Positions 7,710 to 13,815 of a DNA stretch of 14,749 bases are shown here, in pieces. A program made the translations under genes and the position numbers. This stretch comes from Spirochaetota bacterium (GTDB lineage: Bacteria; Spirochaetota; Spirochaetia; Treponematales; Breznakiellaceae), in NCBI GenBank assembly GCA_023406985.1, contig JAEXTK010000189.1:1-14749 (forward strand), written 5' to 3'. A model generated the notes under the pieces. It had not been told where the DNA came from. It saw only the letters and a list, made by a program, of their open reading frames with translations, and did not search any database. The first letter of the stretch is position 1. Each line of letters opens with the position of its first letter.

Positions 7710-8636
7710 ATGTCCGAAACGGAATACGAACGAGAACGGGCGGCGCTCGCCGCCGATATCCGCGACGCGGTCCCTCCCGCGGACGGTTTTTCCGCGTGGT
7801 TCCTCGGCCAGAACTCCTTCGTCCTGAAAGGGGCGGACGGGTTCCTCGTCGCGATAGACCCCTACCTGAGCGATTGGTGCGCCACGCGGGGTAAATCCTG
7901 CGAACCGACGCCGAAGAGCCGGCTCTATCCGCCGCCGCTCCTCCCCTCCGAGCTCCGCGTGGACCTCGTGCTCCTGACCCACTCCCACTGCGACCACGCC
8001 GACCCCGAAACGCTCGCCGCGCTGGCCGAAGACGAGCGGATCAGGGTGGTCGGCCCCCGCGACGCGATCGCGGTGGCCGAGGATTCAGGCTTCCCCTTCG
8101 AGCGCGTGCGCACCATCCACGCGGGCGAAGAGTTCCTGTTCGAGCGGCCGCCGGGAGTGCTCGCCGCGGCCGAACGGGTCCGCTCGGGCGCGGTCCGCGG
8201 CCCCCTGGCCGTCCGCGCCACCTTCGCGCTGCCCACGGACGGGACCGACCTCAACCACGTCGGGTTCCTGCTCCGCTTCCCGAACGGCGCGACCTTCTGG
8301 GACACGGGCGACAGCGCCTGGACCGACTATCTCCCGCTCCTCTCGGGATCGTCGGTGCGCGCCGGGCTGCCGAAGGGCGCGACGGGGCCCGACGTCATGG
8401 CGGTGTGCATCAACGCGGGCTACGGCAACCTCTCGCACTGGGACGCGGCCCGGCTCGCCGGAGCGGTGGGGAGCCGGTACGCGGTCCCGACCCATTGGGA
8501 CCTCTTCCCGCACAACCGCTGTCCCCCCGAACCGTTCAAGACGTCCTTGGAGAAGAACGCGAGCGGCACCGCCTACGCCGCCATGGAGCGTGGTCGCCGC
8601 TACGAATTGGCCGGGGGAGTCTTCCGGGAAGCCTGA
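7710..8636 (+). CDS. UlaG-like metallo-beta-lactamase-fold hydrolase
   Basis: A 308-residue cytoplasmic protein (no signal peptide or TM segment seen). The metal motif is THSHCDHAD, giving H91, H93, D95 and H96. Further family features are FLGQNSFVLK and the AIDPYLSD strand before it, then TDLNHVGFLLRF, FWDTGDSAWTDY, and the C-terminal NAGYGNLSHWDAARLAG and VPTHWDLFPHN. This arrangement is that of the L-ascorbate-6-phosphate lactonase (UlaG) branch of the metallo-beta-lactamase superfamily, which also contains many hydrolases of unknown substrate. No ula, PTS or sugar-phosphate gene is nearby, so the ascorbate role is not supported. It is transcribed divergently from buk and its 3' end overlaps the convergent histidine kinase by 37 bases. 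No Shine-Dalgarno precedes the ATG. Confidence 0.88.
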   Translation: MSETEYERERAALAADIRDAVPPADGFSAWFLGQNSFVLKGADGFLVAIDPYLSDWCATRGKSCEPTPKSRLYPPPLLPSELRVDLVLLTHSHCDHADPETLAALAEDERIRVVGPRDAIAVAEDSGFPFERVRTIHAGEEFLFERPPGVLAAAERVRSGAVRGPLAVRATFALPTDGTDLNHVGFLLRFPNGATFWDTGDSAWTDYLPLLSGSSVRAGLPKGATGPDVMAVCINAGYGNLSHWDAARLAGAVGSRYAVPTHWDLFPHNRCPPEPFKTSLEKNASGTAYAAMERGRRYELAGGVFREA

Positions 8637-9538
8637 GCGGCGGCTACGCGGACTACCACGGCGGTACCCGAGGAAGAGGACCGGAATTCGGCCGACGCGT
8701 CGATCTGTTGCGCGAGCCCGCGGACGATGCTGATTCCCACCGTCTTGTCGCCGATCGCCGCGGGATCGAAGCCGACGCCGTCGTCGCGGATCTCCAACTC
8801 GACGGCGTCGCCCGCGGCGCGGGCGGCGATCCGGACGGAGCCGCCCGTTCCGTCGGGGAAGGCGTGATCGATGGAGTTGAGCACCGCCTCGTTGATGATC
8901 AGGGCGACGGGGACCGCCTTTTCCATTTCCAACCGGAGGTTCTCCTCCACCGAGGCGGAAAACCGGACGCCGAGGGAGCCGAAGGCGGTCGCGTATTCGC
9001 CGACCGCCTCCTGGATGAGCATCCGCAGATCCACCTCGGCGAAATCCTCGGTCGAGAAGAGGCTGTCGTGCACGAGGGCCATGGACTTGATGCGGGAGAG
9101 GAACTCCACGAAGAAGGCCTTGGAGGCCTGGTCGTCGATGCGGTCCATGCGGAGGGAGAGCAGGCTCGCGATGAGCTGTAGGTTATTCTTCACGCGGTGG
9201 TTGAGCTCGCGGAGCAGGGCCTCTTTCTCGCGCAGGGAGGCCTCCACCGTCTCCTCGAACTCCCGCCGCGCGCGGCGCTCGCTTTCCCGGAGGGCCGCGA
9301 CCCGCTTGAGTTCGGCGTAGGCGAAGAGGCCGAAGAGCGCGGACGTCGCGGCGACGTAGAACCATCCTTTGACGGTCTGCAACATGGCGTACGTTTTTCC
9401 GTCGCGCACGAGTTCGGCGAGCACGCTGTCCGACGAGACGATCCAGATCGCGCCGACGCACAGGTAGATCAGGGTCAGTCTCAGGGAGCCCTTCAGCTCG
9501 GGAGAAACGCGTCCGGCCCGCGGCTTTCCGATCCTCAT
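8600..9538 (-). CDS. Membrane histidine kinase of the HisKA_2 type, orphan
   Basis: A 312-residue sensor kinase. Residues 19-76 form an N-terminal module of two membrane helices (about 20-36 and 60-76) joined by a short loop ending in LQTVKGWFYV. This module is common ahead of PAS, GGDEF and kinase domains and has no obvious external ligand pocket. A short coiled coil (about 78-108) leads to the HisKA_2 phosphoacceptor LLRELNHRVKNNLQLIASLL, with His at 114. The HATPase_c domain follows: N box INEAVLNSIDHAFP (216-228), DDGVGFD (252-258) and VGISIVRGLA. The length is complete. No response regulator is adjacent, so the partner is elsewhere. The ATG at 9538 lies seven bases after a -10 box. Its last 12 or so codons overlap the end of the convergent UlaG-like gene. 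Confidence 0.93.
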   Translation of the reverse strand: MRIGKPRAGRVSPELKGSLRLTLIYLCVGAIWIVSSDSVLAELVRDGKTYAMLQTVKGWFYVAATSALFGLFAYAELKRVAALRESERRARREFEETVEASLREKEALLRELNHRVKNNLQLIASLLSLRMDRIDDQASKAFFVEFLSRIKSMALVHDSLFSTEDFAEVDLRMLIQEAVGEYATAFGSLGVRFSASVEENLRLEMEKAVPVALIINEAVLNSIDHAFPDGTGGSVRIAARAAGDAVELEIRDDGVGFDPAAIGDKTVGISIVRGLAQQIDASAEFRSSSSGTAVVVRVAAAQASRKTPPANS

Positions 9539-9545
9539 GCCTGGA

Positions 9546-9574
9546 ATTCTAGGGCGGCCCGCGGCCTACGTCCA
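9546..9574 (-). promoter_or_regulatory. Promoter of the histidine kinase gene, predicted leaderless start
   Basis: On the minus strand TGGACG (9569-9574, 4 of 6) and TAGAAT (9546-9551, 5 of 6) are separated by 17 bases. The -10 ends seven bases before the ATG at 9538. The only Shine-Dalgarno-like bases are a weak AGG three bases from the ATG. This gives the kinase its own transcription in the 111-base gap after the chemoreceptor gene. Confidence 0.5.
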
Positions 9575-9649
9575 TCCGATTTACCGAAAAATACCGGACG
9601 GCCCGCCGGATGCCGGGGATCCCGGAGGACGGCGCGGCCGATCCCGGCG

Positions 9650-11221
9650 CTAGGCCCGCGCGGCGGAGACCTTGAAGAAGGCCACGGCTTGAGAAAGCTG
9701 GACGGCCTGGCCGCTCAGCTCTTCGGCCATGGAGGCGAGTTCCTCCGAGCTCGCCGCGTTCCGCTGCACCACCTGATCGAGCTGCGCGATAGCCTCGCCT
9801 ATTTGGGCGGCTCCCGAATTCTGCTCGCCGCTCGCCGCCGCGATCTCCTGGACGAGCTCGGCGGTATTCCGGATCGCCGGCACGACCTGGCCGATGAGCG
9901 CTCCGGCACGCTCCGCCACCGCCACGCTGCGCACCGAGAGTTGCGCGATCTCCGCGGCCGCGGTCTGGCTGCGCTCCGCGAGCTTGCGGACTTCTCCCGC
10001 GACTACCGCGAACCCCTTCCCCGAGGCCCCCGCCCGCGCGGCCTCGATCGCGGCGTTGAGGGCCAGCAGGTTCGTCTGGCGCGCGATCTCCTCGATGACG
10101 GAGATGCGCGCGGCGATCTCTTTCATGGCCGCCACGGTCTCCGCGACCGCTTCCCCGCCCCCGTCCGCCTGTTCGGCCGCGCCCCGGGAAATGGCGTCGG
10201 TCTTCTGCGCGTTCTCCGCGTTGGCCCGTATGGAGGCGCCCATCTCCTCCATGGACGCGGATACTTCCTCGGCCGCCGAAGCCTGTTCCGTGGCGCCTTG
10301 GGACAGGCTCTCCGCCGAGGCGCTGATCTGTTCGGCCCCCGACGCGACGCCCGCGACGACCGCTTGGACTTCGGAGACGACCTTCACGAGCTGCGCGGCC
10401 ATGCGTTTCATCGATCCGTACGCGCCGGTGGCCGCGCGGCCCTCGTCCCAAGTCAGCGCGAGGTCGCCGTCCGCGACCCGCTCGGCGACCGCGGCGATCT
10501 CCGCGGGCTCCCCGCCGACCGACCGCAGTATGGTGCGTCGGATGAAGAAGAGCATGGCGGCGACCGCGACGAGGGAAGCGACCGCGAGGATCGCCAAAAG
10601 CGCGGACGCGCGGACGAACGCGCGGTCGGATTCCTGCGCGACCTGCGCGTCGATCTCCCTCATGCGCTCACGGTAGGTTTCCACCATGGACGCCATCGCC
10701 TCGCTCGGCTCGCGGTCCTTCCCGCGGACCAGGGCATCCAGCGCACGGTATCCGAGATCGCCCGACAGGTCGATCGTCTCGAGCGCCGATCGGTACGTGC
10801 CGGAAAGGGCCTGCACCGCGGCGTTCGCTTTCTCGATATCGTCGCCGGGGAGGCCGAGGCCGCGGGCGATCTCCCGCGCGGCGTCGAGCCGCTCGCCGAC
10901 CGACTCCGCGCCCTTGAGGAACGCGGCGAAATAGCGCTCGCGGTCCTCGGTCGCGTAGCCGCGGATGAGGACGTTCTTCCACTCCTGTATCTGGATCTTG
11001 AACGCGACGTGCGCGTCGGAGAGCGCGATCAACAGTTCCGTATACCGGTCGGCTTTCTGGAAGAGGCCCATTTGCGTCGCGACCGTCGTACGCAGGGTGA
11101 TCAAGCCGATGGAAACGAGGACCACGACCACGGCGAGGACCGCCGCGGCCAACAGGGAAAACGAAGCGCGGAGGGAGAGGCTTTCTTTCCGCCTCCGTAC
11201 CGCGACTGAGGGAACCGTCAT
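9650..11221 (-). CDS. Methyl-accepting chemotaxis protein, two-TM type with periplasmic helical sensor
   Basis: A 523-residue classical chemoreceptor. TM1 is about residues 20-43. Residues 45-205 are a mostly helical periplasmic region rich in Ala, Glu and Arg, compatible with a four-helix-bundle ligand domain. TM2 is about 206-227. HAMP (about 228-281) contains the typical GGEPAEIAAVAERVADGDL. The cytoplasmic hairpin has the tip ARQTNLLALNAAIEAARAG (Glu at 393) and GFAVVAGEVRKLAERS. It ends ...VAFFKVSAARA with no pentapeptide tether. The ATG at 11221 has AAGGAG six bases upstream. It follows the DUF2156 gene on the same strand after 104 bases with no convincing promoter, so it may be the second gene of that unit. 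The ligand cannot be predicted. Confidence 0.94.
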   Translation of the reverse strand: MTVPSVAVRRRKESLSLRASFSLLAAAVLAVVVVLVSIGLITLRTTVATQMGLFQKADRYTELLIALSDAHVAFKIQIQEWKNVLIRGYATEDRERYFAAFLKGAESVGERLDAAREIARGLGLPGDDIEKANAAVQALSGTYRSALETIDLSGDLGYRALDALVRGKDREPSEAMASMVETYRERMREIDAQVAQESDRAFVRASALLAILAVASLVAVAAMLFFIRRTILRSVGGEPAEIAAVAERVADGDLALTWDEGRAATGAYGSMKRMAAQLVKVVSEVQAVVAGVASGAEQISASAESLSQGATEQASAAEEVSASMEEMGASIRANAENAQKTDAISRGAAEQADGGGEAVAETVAAMKEIAARISVIEEIARQTNLLALNAAIEAARAGASGKGFAVVAGEVRKLAERSQTAAAEIAQLSVRSVAVAERAGALIGQVVPAIRNTAELVQEIAAASGEQNSGAAQIGEAIAQLDQVVQRNAASSEELASMAEELSGQAVQLSQAVAFFKVSAARA

Positions 11222-11233
11222 CTCTCTCTCCTT

Positions 11234-11253
11234 CGGCGCGTCCGGCCGCGCCG
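11234..11253 (-). other. GC-rich inverted repeat abutting the Shine-Dalgarno of the two-TM chemoreceptor
   Basis: CGGCGCG and CGCGCCG form a perfect 7-bp stem with a 6-base loop. On the minus-strand transcript its 3' side ends directly at the AAGGAG (11228-11233) that serves the chemoreceptor ATG. It has no T run, so it is not an intrinsic terminator. It could modulate ribosome access, or it may be a chance feature of GC-rich DNA. Confidence 0.35.
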
Positions 11254-11325
11254 GAAAGCCCGTCCGTAAGCGCGGGCGGGAGCGACGGTGCTCGGTCGCC
11301 GCCGGCGGACGGCGCCGAATTCCCC

Positions 11326-12210
11326 CTACGCGCCCGCTTCGATCCTCTTCGCCGTGTATTTCCGTACGAAACCCGACGGCCTATAGGTCATCTTGGCCTG
11401 CCGGAGCCCCTCGTCCCCGAGGTCCTGCTCGCGGTTGATGTGCGTGAAATGCTTCGGCAGGGACGCCGCGAAGGCCTGGTTGATGAACTGGTAGATTCCT
11501 TTGTATTCGTCGATGCCCTTCTCGAAGTGGACCGCGAACATCTTGCCTTTCGCGAGGCTCTCGCCGAGGCACCAACCCGCGGGAACCCCGTCCACGTAGT
11601 ACATGGCTCCCTTCATCTCGAGCTCGGGAAAGAGTTCCAGGGCTTCCTTCGCGGCTACGTAATCGCCGTCGAAGCCCTTGTCTCTCCGCCACCGTTCCAG
11701 GACGTCCATCGCTTGGCCCACGAGATCCGCGGTGAGCGGGCGTTCCTCGTACTTGTACGAGTTGATGAAGGCGTTCACCAGGTTCCGCTTCTTGTGGTAC
11801 TGCTTGCCCGAGAGTTCGGCCAAGTCGGTGCGCAGATAGAGGTAATCGAAGTTGTCCCGGTCCTCGACGACCTGTATGCCCCACTGTTCCAGGTGGACGC
11901 GGGCCGGGTCCAGGACGGAATCCGACAGTCCCTTCCAGTAATCGTGCGAGTCGAAGAGTTCGTCCAGGATGCCGCGGCCGGGTACGGCGCACGGCGTCAT
12001 GAAGAAGCGCTTGCCGTCCCGCTCGCCGGACAGGACGAGCGTCTTTTCCGGCACCCGCGATACGCGGTAGTTATAACGTCGCCGGAAAAGGTAAAGATTT
12101 GAGAAGGTGTACTCCGACACGCCGTCGCTCGTGAGGTTGAGCCGGGGATGCATCTCTTCGCGTAAGTCCAAGGTCAGGGGAACGAATTCAGGGAAGTCGG
12201 GAATTCTCAT
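11326..12210 (-). CDS. DUF2156 (LPG_synthase_C, GNAT-fold) protein
   Basis: A 294-residue protein of the DUF2156 family, related to the catalytic domain of lysyl-phosphatidylglycerol synthases but lacking the membrane flippase part; no TM segments are visible. Family landmarks are EYTFSNLYLFRRRYNY near residue 33, the LAELSGKQYHKKRNLVNAF segment in the middle, VDGVPAGWCLGESL, and the C-terminal INREQDLGDEGLRQAKMTY followed by RPSGFVRKY. Known relatives use aminoacyl-tRNA to modify lipids or peptides; for the soluble single-domain form the substrate is unknown, so no function is assigned. The ATG at 12210 is preceded by TGGAG about four bases upstream. It is divergent from pepT across 84 bases, and the two-TM chemoreceptor follows on the same strand. 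Confidence 0.9.
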   Translation of the reverse strand: MRIPDFPEFVPLTLDLREEMHPRLNLTSDGVSEYTFSNLYLFRRRYNYRVSRVPEKTLVLSGERDGKRFFMTPCAVPGRGILDELFDSHDYWKGLSDSVLDPARVHLEQWGIQVVEDRDNFDYLYLRTDLAELSGKQYHKKRNLVNAFINSYKYEERPLTADLVGQAMDVLERWRRDKGFDGDYVAAKEALELFPELEMKGAMYYVDGVPAGWCLGESLAKGKMFAVHFEKGIDEYKGIYQFINQAFAASLPKHFTHINREQDLGDEGLRQAKMTYRPSGFVRKYTAKRIEAGA

Positions 12211-12219
12211 ATCGCTCCA

Positions 12220-12249
12220 AATATATGGCCGAATCTACGTCGGCGGCAA
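12220..12249 (-). promoter_or_regulatory. Possible promoter of the DUF2156 gene
   Basis: On the minus strand TTGCCG (12244-12249) and TATATT (12220-12225) are separated by 18 bases. The -10 ends nine bases before the ATG at 12210, which would leave a leader of only a few bases. A TGGAG lies between the -10 and the ATG, so start-site use here is ambiguous. Confidence 0.4.
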
Positions 12250-12259
12250 CCGGCCAGGC

Positions 12260-12288
12260 TTTACGCGCGCCCCGCTTTTCCCCATACT
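12260..12288 (+). promoter_or_regulatory. Promoter of pepT, predicted leaderless start
   Basis: TTTACG (12260-12265, 4 of 6) and CATACT (12283-12288, 4 of 6) are separated by 17 bases. The -10 ends six bases before the ATG at 12295. The intervening GCGCCC is not a Shine-Dalgarno. Confidence 0.5.
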
Positions 12289-12294
12289 GCGCCC

Positions 12295-13563
12295 ATGAAC
12301 AAGATTACGGAGCGGCTCGCGGATACGGAGATATCCGACCGCGTCTTGCCCAGGTTTTTGAAGTACGTCCGCGTTTGGACGACGAGCGACCGGCACGCCT
12401 CCGCGACCCCCTCTACGGAGGGTCAATGGGAGCTCGCCCGCATCCTCCAGGAAGAACTCCGCGCCCTCGGCGTAGCTGATATCGAACTCACCGACCACTG
12501 CTACCTCATCGCCCGTATCCCCGCTACCGCCGGCGGGGAATCCGCCCCGACCATCGGCCTCCTCGCCCACCTGGACACCTCGAGCGACGTGTCCGGCAAG
12601 GACGTGAAGCCCCTCGTCACGCCGGACTACGACGGGAAACCGATCGCGCTCGCCGAAGGCCGCCGCCTGGATCCGGCCGAGGACGCCTCCCTGCTCGACC
12701 GCGTCGGCGACACCATCGTGTCGAGCGACGGGACCACCCTCCTCGGCGCCGACGACAAGGCCGGCCTCGCGGAGATCATGGGAGCCCTGGACTACCTGTT
12801 GGCTCACCCGGAGATCCCCCGCGGGCCGTTGGAAATCGTCTTCACGCCGGACGAGGAGACGGGCAAGGGGCTCCCCGAATTCCCCCTGGATCGGATCAAG
12901 TCGGTCGCCTGCTATACCCTGGACGGCGGTCCCGCGGGAGAACTCGAGGCCGAATGCTTCACGGCCTACAAGGCGGACGTCGTCTTCACGGGCAAGGTCA
13001 TCCATGTCGGCTACGCGCGGGGCAAGCTCGCGAACGCGGCGCTCATGGCCGCCACCTTCGCCGCCATGCTCCCCCGGTCGGAGAGCCCCGAGGCCACCGA
13101 CGGCTACTACGGCTACTACGGCCTCACCGAGATCAAGGGCGACATGGAATCCGCCTCCCTCGAACTGCTCCTCCGGGACTTCGAACAGGAGGGGATGGAA
13201 CGGAGGATCGCGGCCTTGCGGTCCTTCGCGGCCGCGGTGGAGGCCCAGTTCCCGAACGGAACGGTGGAGGTGAAGCCCCAAGTCCAGTACCTCAACATGA
13301 AGAACAAGATCGCCGCGCAACCGCGCGTGATCCGGCTGCTGCGGCAAGCGGCCGAGGCCGCGGGCGTCGATTGCTACCTCAAGCCCATACGCGGCGGCAC
13401 CGACGGATCGCGGCTCACGGAGCTCGGCATTCCGACGCCGAACGTGTTCGCGGGTGGGCGCAATTTCCACAGCAGGACCGAGTGGATCCCGGTTTCCGAC
13501 ATGGTAGCCGCCGCGCGGACCGTCATCCACCTCGTGCGGCTCTGGGCCGAAGAGAAACGTTGA
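12295..13563 (+). CDS. pepT: Peptidase T (tripeptide aminopeptidase)
   Basis: A 422-residue zinc aminopeptidase of the M20 family that removes the N-terminal residue from tripeptides in the cytoplasm; E. coli PepT is about 408 residues. All expected active-site motifs are present: LLAHLDTSSDVSG (H92, D94), LLGADDKAG (D153/D154), FTPDEETGKG (E187/E188), YTLDGG (D210) and NFHSRTEWIPVSDM (H392). The dimerisation domain contains VIHVGYARGKLANAALMAA, where relatives usually read HPGTAKG, a small deviation. The ATG at 12295 starts the family N-terminus and follows a promoter by six bases with no Shine-Dalgarno. It is divergent from DUF2156 and is followed after 51 bases by a small metal-binding protein. 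Freed amino acids could feed the fermentation operon in this window. Confidence 0.96.
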   Translation: MNKITERLADTEISDRVLPRFLKYVRVWTTSDRHASATPSTEGQWELARILQEELRALGVADIELTDHCYLIARIPATAGGESAPTIGLLAHLDTSSDVSGKDVKPLVTPDYDGKPIALAEGRRLDPAEDASLLDRVGDTIVSSDGTTLLGADDKAGLAEIMGALDYLLAHPEIPRGPLEIVFTPDEETGKGLPEFPLDRIKSVACYTLDGGPAGELEAECFTAYKADVVFTGKVIHVGYARGKLANAALMAATFAAMLPRSESPEATDGYYGYYGLTEIKGDMESASLELLLRDFEQEGMERRIAALRSFAAAVEAQFPNGTVEVKPQVQYLNMKNKIAAQPRVIRLLRQAAEAAGVDCYLKPIRGGTDGSRLTELGIPTPNVFAGGRNFHSRTEWIPVSDMVAAARTVIHLVRLWAEEKR

Positions 13564-13568
13564 GCGAG

Positions 13569-13597
13569 TTGATTCTGCGACTTGTTCGCAGTATCGT
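13569..13597 (+). promoter_or_regulatory. Putative regulated promoter: 17-bp inverted repeat filling a -35/-10 spacer
   Basis: TTGATT (13569-13574) and TATCGT (13592-13597) flank a 17-base spacer that is entirely the dyad CTGCGA-cttgt-TCGCAG (13575-13591, perfect arms). A second possible -10, TATAAA, lies at 13600-13605. The dyad is not followed by a T run, so a terminator is unlikely. It may be an operator controlling the small metal-binding gene at 13615. Confidence 0.4.
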
Positions 13598-13614
13598 TCT
13601 ATAAAGAGGACGCC

Positions 13615-13815
13615 ATGACCTACACTTTCAAGGTGCCCGACATGAGCTGCGGGCATTGCAAGCTGCATATCGAGAACGCCTTCCAGGAATGGGGGAAGGC
13701 GACGAAGTGGACCGTCGACCTTTCCGCCAAGAAGGTCATCGTGGAGACCGCCGAAAGGAGCGAGGCCGCCGCCCGCGTCATCACGGATGTCGGGTACACG
13801 CCGAGCCTCTCCTGA
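13615..13815 (+). CDS. Heavy-metal-associated (HMA) domain protein, CopZ-like
   Basis: A 66-residue single HMA domain with the metal-binding loop DMSCGHCKLHIE (C12 and C15). It shows the beta-alpha-beta-beta-alpha-beta pattern ending VITDVGYTPSLS. Such proteins carry Cu(I) or another soft metal to P-type ATPases or regulators, and no ATPase or CsoR/CueR gene is in view. I chose the ATG at 13615 because AGAGGA lies just upstream and the domain begins there; an in-frame TTG at 13582 would add eleven residues across the promoter. It lies 51 bases after pepT and its end overlaps the Rsm22-type gene by 29 bases. The conserved Phe/Tyr and the GYTP turn near the C-terminus fit the family. The metal is not determined. 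Confidence 0.92.
   Translation: MTYTFKVPDMSCGHCKLHIENAFQEWGKATKWTVDLSAKKVIVETAERSEAAARVITDVGYTPSLS

Noticed and set aside
9587..9652. Possible terminator after the two-TM chemoreceptor (GC-rich stretch then TATTTTT)
   Set aside because: I could not build a stem longer than about four pairs directly before the T run, so it is not supported as an intrinsic terminator.
9197..11209. Long plus-strand open frame opposite the kinase and two-TM chemoreceptor
   Set aside because: Antisense to two proteins with complete motif sets; the composition is Arg/Gly/Asp-rich without any domain.
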